Shown here: positions 58,780 through 64,000 of the stretch, piece after piece
How positions within the stretch are numbered: position 1 is the stretch's first letter
Layout of the letters: each line of letters starts with the position of its first letter
Assembly (NCBI RefSeq): GCF_003939025.1
Contig: NZ_RQIH01000022.1
Location: forward strand, 1-64,000
Direction: 5' to 3'
DNA length: 64,000 bases
From: Rhizobium sophoriradicis
GTDB lineage: Bacteria > Pseudomonadota > Alphaproteobacteria > Rhizobiales > Rhizobiaceae
Notes under the pieces: generated by a model
What the model was told of the DNA's origin: nothing
The model's database searches: none
What the model saw: the letters and a program-made list of their open reading frames with translations, nothing else
Position numbers and translations under genes: made by a program

Positions 58780-59418
58780 TCAGACTCCGTAGGAGGAAGA
58801 GACAAGCATTTTTCCGCCGAGCCGCCTGAGGCGGCCCGCGGCAATATAACCATCGACAAGCTGCCGTTCGGCGGCAAAGGGGTGCCATTCCCAGCCGGCA
58901 TGACCGAAGCCGGCCAGCGCCACCTCGGACTCGGCAAATTTGCTCAGTACCTGGGCGATGACGATCATGCCACTGCTCGGCACGACATAGGGGGTGGGCG
59001 CAAAGGCCGAAAGAGAGGCATCGACGGCGTCGTGGACCGATTGATCGATCACCACATGCTTCTTGCCGACCTCCGCGCAGAAGGCGCCGAACGCCTCCGT
59101 ATAGTCGTCGCAGAAATCGTCGAGATCGGGATGCGAGATGGCAAGCGGCGCTCGCATCGCGGCGAATTTTTCCGGGTCACGCACGCTCCAGATTTCGCGG
59201 GCCGAGACGACGCCGGGATGAGCGCGCCACTCAGGCGAACTGAGCATCGCCTTGGCCGGCCGGCCGGTGTTGCAGACCGCAACGGCATCCGTGCGACCAC
59301 CGCCGGCGCCATAGGAGCGGCAATCGTTGAAGCGGATGACGAAATCGGCGGCATCGATTACGCGTGCTTCCGCCTCTGCGACCTCGCCATTGCCGACGAT
59401 CACGATCTTCTTGATCAC
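58780..59418 (-). CDS. Urease-operon accessory protein, GT29-like
   Basis: 212 residues. The N-terminal region IVIVGNGEVAEAEARVIDAADFVIRFNDC resembles the sialyl-motif core of GT29 glycosyltransferases (nucleotide-sugar fold), and GMIVIAQVLSKFAESEVALAGFGH resembles the second motif. Rhizobial genomes label it only as a urease operon accessory protein. No known step of urease maturation needs a glycosyltransferase, so its role is open. It lies 3 nt from ureC and directly after an LprI-like gene. Confidence 0.8.
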   Translation of the reverse strand: MIKKIVIVGNGEVAEAEARVIDAADFVIRFNDCRSYGAGGGRTDAVAVCNTGRPAKAMLSSPEWRAHPGVVSAREIWSVRDPEKFAAMRAPLAISHPDLDDFCDDYTEAFGAFCAEVGKKHVVIDQSVHDAVDASLSAFAPTPYVVPSSGMIVIAQVLSKFAESEVALAGFGHAGWEWHPFAAERQLVDGYIAAGRLRRLGGKMLVSSSYGV

Positions 59419-59419
59419 C

Positions 59420-59827
59420 TCAGTTGCCCATCGTCTCTTCGAGCTCTTTCAGCTCTTTGGTGCGCTTGTCCGTTTCTTCTGCCAGGCATCCCGCAACCAG
59501 CATCGGCTCCATCGTGCCACCGCGAGCCTGAAAGCCGAAGGCGTCGCATTGGGCGTCGCGATAGTCGATCCAGGCACGTTGCGCTTTCACCAGCGCCTTT
59601 TCCGCGCCCTTCATGTCGCCGTCGAGATCCTTGTCGATCGCCACCATGGCGGCGCGGGTTTTCTTGTATTGCTCGTTCAGCGCCTTGTCCGCGGTCTCGT
59701 GGCGCGCCGCCTCGCAGGATGTCATATCCGATTGCGTCTTGGGGTTCTGGCAATCGATGTCCTGAGCAAAGGAACTACCCGCCGCCAGCAGCATCGCCGC
59801 CCCGATGAGGCAGATGTTCAAACGCAT
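59420..59827 (-). CDS. LprI-like (DUF1311) exported protein
   Basis: 135 residues. Signal peptide 1-21 (LIGAAMLLAAGSSFA). The mature domain is DUF1311: DCQNPKTQSDMTSCEAARHETADKALNEQY and LVKAQRAWIDYRDAQCDAFGFQARGG, with four cysteines. The family includes lysozyme inhibitors (LprI). Within a urease operon it is unexpected. Confidence 0.88.
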   Translation of the reverse strand: MRLNICLIGAAMLLAAGSSFAQDIDCQNPKTQSDMTSCEAARHETADKALNEQYKKTRAAMVAIDKDLDGDMKGAEKALVKAQRAWIDYRDAQCDAFGFQARGGTMEPMLVAGCLAEETDKRTKELKELEETMGN

Positions 59828-59839
59828 GCATCCCTCCCG

Positions 59840-60145
59840 TTAAAGCTTGCCCATCACCAGCTGACGGAAGCCGTAGACCTCGCGCTTGCCGGCAAGCGGG
59901 ATCAGCGTCACCGAGCGCGTCTGCCCCGGCTCGAAACGCACCGCCGTTCCCGCCGGAATGTCGAGCCGCTTGCCGTGCGCCGCCGCGCGGTCAAAGGAGA
60001 GGCCGGCATTGGTCTCGGCGAAATGATAGTGGCTGCCGACCTGCACCGGCCGGTCGCCGGTATTGGAAACTTCCAGCGTTACCGTCGGTGCGCCGGCATT
60101 GAGTTCGATGTCGCCGGTTGCGGCAATGATTTCGCCTGGAATCAT
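59840..60145 (-). CDS. ureB: Urease beta subunit UreB
   Basis: 101 residues: MIPGEIIAATGDIELNAG, VEVSNTGDRPVQVGSHYHFAETN-type core, and RFEPGQTRSVTLIPLAGKREVYGF. It is the usual separate beta subunit of three-chain bacterial ureases and packs against UreC. It lies 10 nt after a DUF1272 gene. Confidence 0.96.
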   Translation of the reverse strand: MIPGEIIAATGDIELNAGAPTVTLEVSNTGDRPVQVGSHYHFAETNAGLSFDRAAAHGKRLDIPAGTAVRFEPGQTRSVTLIPLAGKREVYGFRQLVMGKL

Positions 60146-60155
60146 GATGTTCCCC

Positions 60156-60407
60156 TCAAGCTGCCCTGGGCGCGCAGCCCTCGGCCTTCAGCACACGTTT
60201 CGTCGACGCCGGATGTTTGGCGAGCATATCAGTCGGCCGTATGGGCCTGGCAACAAGATTGCCGCCGCAATTCGGGCAGGTGCCCTTCAGCACATCGTCT
60301 GCGCAATCGGCGCAGAAGGTGCATTCGTAGGTGCAGATCCGCGCCTCGGTGCTCTCCGGCGGCAAATCCTTGTCGCAGCATTCGCAATTGGGTCTGAGCT
60401 CCAGCAT
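60156..60407 (-). CDS. DUF1272 zinc-ribbon-like protein
   Basis: 83 residues. DUF1272 signature: LELRPNCECCDKDLPP, then ICTYECTFCADCADDVLKGTCPNCGG, giving nine cysteines in CxxC-type pairs that probably bind zinc. It sits between ureA and ureB, splitting the two small urease subunit genes. Role unknown. Confidence 0.9.
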   Translation of the reverse strand: MLELRPNCECCDKDLPPESTEARICTYECTFCADCADDVLKGTCPNCGGNLVARPIRPTDMLAKHPASTKRVLKAEGCAPRAA

Positions 60408-60416
60408 TCTATTTCC

Positions 60417-60719
60417 TCACCGGATCGGCTCGTGCACGGTGACCAGCTTGGTGCCATCGGGGAATGTCGCCTCGACCTGCACATCGTGGATCATCTCGGC
60501 AATTCCCTCCATCACCTGATCACGGCCGATCACATGGGCGCCGGCCTCCATCAGCTCGGCGACCGGACGGCCGTCTCGGGCGCCTTCGACGACGAAATCG
60601 CTGATCAGCGCGATCGCTTCGGGATAGTTCAGCTTGACGCCGCGCTCGAGCCGCCGCCGCGCCACCATCGCCGCCATTGAAATCAGCAGCTTGTCTTTTT
60701 CTCTCGGAGTGAGGTTCAT
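60417..60719 (-). CDS. ureA: Urease gamma subunit UreA
   Basis: 100 residues from the ATG at 60719, the usual start: MNLTPREKDKLLISMAAMVA, LNYPEAIALISDFVVEGARDG, and VQVEATFPDGTKLVTVHEPI. An upstream in-frame extension is not conserved. It is the smallest structural subunit of urease. Confidence 0.96.
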   Translation of the reverse strand: MNLTPREKDKLLISMAAMVARRRLERGVKLNYPEAIALISDFVVEGARDGRPVAELMEAGAHVIGRDQVMEGIAEMIHDVQVEATFPDGTKLVTVHEPIR

Positions 60720-60747
60720 TGCTTGCCCATCTGCTTCATGCTTCGCT

Positions 60748-61569
60748 TTAGAGATTCCAGACTTTCGGCACAGGCGCACCATTGCGCAAGACGGAAATGA
60801 CAGGGATCAGGATTTTTCTCAGGGTGAAACCGTCGGCCGCCGCAAGGCGAACGACCAGCTTGTCGCTCCAGGCGCTTGCACCGCCCATCATCCCATCGAC
60901 GAGCGGCCGGACCCTGCCAAGATAGGCCTCCGCCAGCGGCCCGGCATAAAGCAGCGTCGCAAAGGCCACCTGCCCGCCGAGCACGGCCGGGCGTGCCGAG
61001 AGCGCCGCAACACCCTCGGAAAGCCTAAGCTCCTCGGCATGGATCAGCCGGCCCGAGCGGCGGATGCGCCAGCGGTCGCGGAAAAGCCCCGTGTCAACCG
61101 TCTCGCCCATGGCCTTGCGGCCGAGCAGCACGGCTTCTACCGCCAGAAATTCGGCAGTGTCGTCGAGATCCACATCGAGCCGGCGGAAGAGCGCCGCCCG
61201 GTCGAACAGGATCGTTTCCTGCGGCAGCCAGTCGACACGTGCCCCCACCCCCGCTTCGATGCGGGTCGTCACCCCGGCGACGCCGGCCGAGGCCTTGTAG
61301 ATCTTTTCGCAAGCCTGGGTGGTAACGTCGATCTTCGTCCCGGCGCCGGCAACGATGCTCCAGTCCATCCGGTCGCCGCCCGTCAGCCCGCCGGCGGTAT
61401 TGATAATGACGGCTTCCATCGAGGCATCGAACGTATCCGGCAGGCGGATCTTCGCCGCCCCCTCCTGATAGAGCTCACGGATGCGCGTACGGCCGTCGAG
61501 CAGTTTTGCTGCCAGATGCCCGCGCCCCTCCGCTCTTTGCGGTCGCGTGGCTGTCGCCACAATCGTCAT
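60748..61569 (-). CDS. ureD: Urease accessory protein UreD
   Basis: 273 residues from the ATG at 61569, which has AAAGGAAC 5 nt upstream; the longer open frame is rejected. Family motifs: INTAGGLTGGDRMDWSIVAG, TTQACEKIYK, and RVDWLPQETILFDRAALFRR. UreD binds apo-urease and guides nickel from UreG through UreF. First gene of the ureDA-B-C-EFG operon. Confidence 0.95.
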   Translation of the reverse strand: MTIVATATRPQRAEGRGHLAAKLLDGRTRIRELYQEGAAKIRLPDTFDASMEAVIINTAGGLTGGDRMDWSIVAGAGTKIDVTTQACEKIYKASAGVAGVTTRIEAGVGARVDWLPQETILFDRAALFRRLDVDLDDTAEFLAVEAVLLGRKAMGETVDTGLFRDRWRIRRSGRLIHAEELRLSEGVAALSARPAVLGGQVAFATLLYAGPLAEAYLGRVRPLVDGMMGGASAWSDKLVVRLAAADGFTLRKILIPVISVLRNGAPVPKVWNL

Positions 61570-61719
61570 ATCGTTCCTTTCAGTCGCGCCGCCGCTTCCA
61601 TTCAATCGCGCTGATGACAGAAAGGAAGCAATTCCCATGCCGCCTAGCAAGGACCGTCTGCCCGCGCGGGTGATTGGCAAAGCATTGCGCCGTCTGCCGT
61701 AAAAAGCGGCAGCTGCCGG

Positions 61720-62427
61720 TCAGACGGTCAGATGACGGCGGGCCTCCGGCGTATCCAGCGTCTCGGCAAGTCCTTCATGCACGATCTCGCCGCGATCCAT
61801 GATGTAGACGTAGTCGGCAAGCTCGCGGCAGAAATCTAGGTACTGTTCCACGAGCAGGATCGCCATGCCGGTGGAATCGCGCAGGTAGCGGATTGCCCGG
61901 CCGATATCCTTGATGATCGACGGCTGGATGCCCTCGGTCGGCTCGTCGAGCACGAGGATCCTCGGCCGCGTCACCATGGCGCGGCCGATCGCCAGCTGCT
62001 GCTGCTGGCCGCCGGAAAGATCGCCGCCGCGCCGCGACAGCATCGACTTCAGCACCGGGAAAAGACTGAAGATATCGTCGGGAATGTTGCGGTCGCGGCG
62101 GCCAAGCGGAGCAAAACCTGTTTCAAGATTTTCCTTGACCGTCAGCAGCGGGAAGATTTCCCGCCCCTGCGGCACGTAGCCGATGCCCTGCTTGGCACGG
62201 GCGAAGGGCGGCAGGCCGTTCAGCCTGGTATCGTTGAAGGTGACAGTGCCGGCCGACAGCGGATGCTGGCCGGTGACCGCGCGCAGAAGCGAACTCTTGC
62301 CGACACCGTTGCGCCCCAGCACGCAGGTGATCTTGCCCATCTCCGCCTTGATCGAGATGCCGCGCAGCGCCTGCGCTGCGCCGTAATGCAGATTTGCGTT
62401 TTCGACTGTCAGCATTCGTTCACCCAT
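61720..62427 (-). CDS. urtE: Urea ABC transporter ATPase UrtE
   Basis: 235 residues of the LivF type. Walker A GRNGVGKSSL, signature LSGGQQQQLAIGRAM, Walker B LVLDEPTEGIQPSI. UrtE-specific segments include LNGLPPFARAKQGIGYVPQGREIFPLLTV. MLTVENANLHYG at 62415 is an alternative start. It imports urea together with UrtD and directly precedes the urease operon. Confidence 0.9.
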   Translation of the reverse strand: MGERMLTVENANLHYGAAQALRGISIKAEMGKITCVLGRNGVGKSSLLRAVTGQHPLSAGTVTFNDTRLNGLPPFARAKQGIGYVPQGREIFPLLTVKENLETGFAPLGRRDRNIPDDIFSLFPVLKSMLSRRGGDLSGGQQQQLAIGRAMVTRPRILVLDEPTEGIQPSIIKDIGRAIRYLRDSTGMAILLVEQYLDFCRELADYVYIMDRGEIVHEGLAETLDTPEARRHLTV

Positions 62428-62433
62428 TCCCCA

Positions 62434-62952
62434 TCAGTTCATCAGCGTGCGCCTCAGCGTCTGCAGGGCGTACTCCTGTTCTTTTGTTCTTTCGCCGCCG
62501 GCCGCGGCCACGTCCTCGGCAATACCGATCAGCTGCTGGCGTTCCTGCATGTCGAGCGCCTTTATCCAGAGATCCCGGAACCGGCGGATCGGATCTTCGG
62601 GACTGGTGACATTCTTGGACGCCCACTCGCCGAAAACCAATACCTCTTCCATGTCGCCCGGCCTAATGACACCTTTCATGCGGTTGCGGACGACATCCTT
62701 CGCAGCGTCGAGATGGATCGGCTTTTCCTTGGCAAGGCAGAAGAAGAAGGCCACCGCCGCAATCGCCGGATCGGCAATCGATGCCAGCGGCGCTGCCTCC
62801 GCCTGCTTGCGAAGCTTTCCGCGCTTATAGGCACCCCGCATACGCTCGACGGAATCGATGATCTCGTTTCCCGCCTCACGCATCATTTTAAAACGCCAAT
62901 ACCAGATGACCGCGCCGCTGATCGCCGCGACCAGAATGCCGAGAAAAGCCAT
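62434..62952 (-). CDS. Membrane-anchored TerB-like protein between urtD and urtE
   Basis: 172 residues from the ATG at 62952; the frame is open for 55 more codons, so a longer form is possible. An N-terminal membrane helix (about 2-20, FLGILVAAISGAVIWYW) is followed by a helical domain whose pattern (IAAVAFFFCLAKEKP ... GDMEEVLVFGEWASK ... ALDMQERQQLIGIAEDVAAAGG) looks like the TerB-like fold. The family call is tentative. It is inserted between two urea-transporter ATPase genes. Confidence 0.65.
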   Translation of the reverse strand: MAFLGILVAAISGAVIWYWRFKMMREAGNEIIDSVERMRGAYKRGKLRKQAEAAPLASIADPAIAAVAFFFCLAKEKPIHLDAAKDVVRNRMKGVIRPGDMEEVLVFGEWASKNVTSPEDPIRRFRDLWIKALDMQERQQLIGIAEDVAAAGGERTKEQEYALQTLRRTLMN

Positions 62953-63026
62953 GATGAAACCCCACAATAAACCCGCTCTTTTAGAGCGTCTTCTCTTGTC
63001 AGGTTCAAGACTCGAAGTTGCATTCT

Positions 63027-63791
63027 TCACCGCCCCAGATAGTTCTCGATCACCTTCGGATCCGAACTCACGAAATCGATCGATCCTTCCGCCAGCACCG
63101 AGCCTTCCGCAAGGCACGTCACCTTGACGCCGAGGTCGCGGATGAAGCCCATATCGTGTTCGACGACGACGACCGAACGGGTCTTGGCAATATCCTTGAG
63201 CAGGATCGCCGTCTCCGCCGTCTCAGCATCGGTCATGCCGGCCACCGGCTCGTCGACGAGCAGCAGCTTTGGCTCCTGCGCCAGCAGCATGCCTATCTCC
63301 AGCCACTGCTTCTGCCCATGCGAGAGGTTGGCGGCCAGTTCGTCGCGGCGATGCGTGAGCCGCACTGTCTCCAGGATCTCCTCGATACGCGTCTTGTCTT
63401 CGCCGGACAGCCGGTAGAACAGGGTCGAGAACACCCCGCGGCGGCGGTTCAGCGCCAGCTCCAGATTGTCCCAGACCGTATGGCTTTCGAAGACCGTCGG
63501 CTTCTGGAATTTGCGGCCGATGCCGAGCTCAGCGATATCGGCTTCGTCCTTCTTGGTGAGGTCGATCGTGCCGTTGAAGAACACCTCGCCTTCGTCAGGC
63601 CTGGTCTTGCCGGTGATGATGTCCATCATCGTCGTCTTGCCGGCGCCGTTCGGGCCGATGATGGCGCGAAGTTCGCCCGGTTCGATGACGATCGACAGCG
63701 AATTCAGCGCCTTGAAGCCATCGAAGGAAACGGAGACGCCGCTGAGGTATAGCACGCTGGTGGGTTTGACGTCGGGGATCATTGTGCTCAC
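63027..63791 (-). CDS. urtD: Urea ABC transporter ATPase UrtD
   Basis: 254 residues of the LivG type from a GTG that overlaps the urtC stop (ATG 63782 is an alternative). Walker A GPNGAGKTTMMD, signature LSHGQKQWLEIGMLL (His replacing Gly, usual in UrtD), Walker B LLVDEPVAGMTDAE. UrtD-typical IGRKFQKPTVFESHTVWDNLELAL is present. Works with UrtE on the UrtBC channel. Confidence 0.93.
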   Translation of the reverse strand: MSTMIPDVKPTSVLYLSGVSVSFDGFKALNSLSIVIEPGELRAIIGPNGAGKTTMMDIITGKTRPDEGEVFFNGTIDLTKKDEADIAELGIGRKFQKPTVFESHTVWDNLELALNRRRGVFSTLFYRLSGEDKTRIEEILETVRLTHRRDELAANLSHGQKQWLEIGMLLAQEPKLLLVDEPVAGMTDAETAETAILLKDIAKTRSVVVVEHDMGFIRDLGVKVTCLAEGSVLAEGSIDFVSSDPKVIENYLGR

Positions 63792-64000
63792 TCCGCTGCC
63801 TGGATTTTCGGCTCGATACCGTCTTCCTCAGCCGCCGGCTCGGCAGCGTCGGTAACGGGTTTCCGCCTGACGAGATATTGCGAGATCGTACCAACGACGC
63901 CCTTCGGCAGGAACAACGTCACTGCGACAAAGAGACCGCCCAACGCAAACAGCCAGAACTCCGGAAAGAGGCCGGTAAAGATCGTCTTGCCGCCATTGAC
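63788..64000 (-). CDS. urtC: Urea ABC transporter permease UrtC, C-terminal part
   Basis: The last 70 residues are inside the window. They show the end of a LivM-type permease: FPEFWLFALGGLFVAVTLFL and PKGVVGTISQYLVRR, then a polar tail ending KIQAAE. The GTGA overlap with urtD and the downstream urtE and urease genes identify it. The gene continues beyond the right edge. Confidence 0.88.
   Translation of the reverse strand, partial: VNGGKTIFTGLFPEFWLFALGGLFVAVTLFLPKGVVGTISQYLVRRKPVTDAAEPAAEEDGIEPKIQAAE

Noticed and set aside
61637..61702. 21-codon plus-strand ORF (MPPSKDRLPARVIGKALRRLP) with AAGGAAG upstream
   Set aside because: Very short, antisense to the urt-ure transcript and unsupported by any family; kept only as a note.

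Overview
The window is chromosomal DNA of an alphaproteobacterium, almost certainly Rhizobium (R. etli / R. leguminosarum group). The evidence is high GC, rhizobial palindromic intergenic repeats, an hmuPSTUV heme-uptake operon with a TonB gene, a PhyR-NepR-EcfG general stress response (GSR) locus, and a urease operon carrying the extra genes typical of rhizobia. No rRNA, tRNA, prophage or CRISPR array was seen. Coordinates come from reading the sequence; family assignments come from recognising motifs, not from database searches.

Layout. 1-410: end of a nucleotide-sugar epimerase. 1.5-7.3 kb: a CecR-YbhGFSR-type drug efflux operon (TetR regulator, membrane-fusion protein, double ATPase, two permeases). 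7.4-14.1 kb: a glycine-rich exported protein, a wHTH-TPR regulator, a ThuA / Gfo-Idh / EamA operon, a TetR-SMR efflux pair, a truncated haemoglobin and a DUF423 protein. 14.1-21.5 kb: iron and heme acquisition, with tonB, a DUF2325 / heme-monooxygenase unit and hmuPSTUV. 21.5-25.9 kb: stress membrane proteins and the GSR core (ecfG, nepR, phyR, an HWE kinase). 26.0-28.8 kb: preT-preA dihydropyrimidine dehydrogenase. 28.8-34.9 kb: a trehalose / alpha-glucan cassette between two copies of a palindromic repeat. 35-40 kb: ftrA, a rhodanese, and a bphO-bacteriophytochrome pair. 40-49 kb: a RutR-type regulator with reductive pyrimidine catabolism genes and an ABC importer, interrupted by two DUF559 modules. 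49.5-54 kb: an RND efflux pair. 54-64 kb: urease (ureDABCEFG plus extra genes) and the end of the urea importer (urtC-D-E).

How the genes connect. PreT/PreA, the dihydropyrimidinase and the carbamoyl-beta-alanine amidohydrolase together make the reductive pyrimidine route, and RutR-like dyads lie upstream of both gene groups. The urt transporter supplies urea to the adjacent urease. BphO makes the biliverdin chromophore for the phytochrome translated right behind it.

The most interesting signal is a local GSR regulon. Sequences matching the EcfG promoter (GGAAC, 16-17 nt, CGTT) lie upstream of the 7379 gene, the DUF883/holin-like pair, phyR and the sensor kinase. One more faces leftward at 25834-25858. 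It drives no gene; about 125 bp downstream is an intrinsic terminator on the same strand, and the interval has C-rich single-stranded segments. I interpret it as an EcfG-dependent small RNA, comparable in design to GsrN of Caulobacter. A second theme is a pair of DUF559 nuclease-like genes, one intact and one decayed, each preceded by a palindromic repeat and each ending in a 4-nt overlap with the next operon gene.
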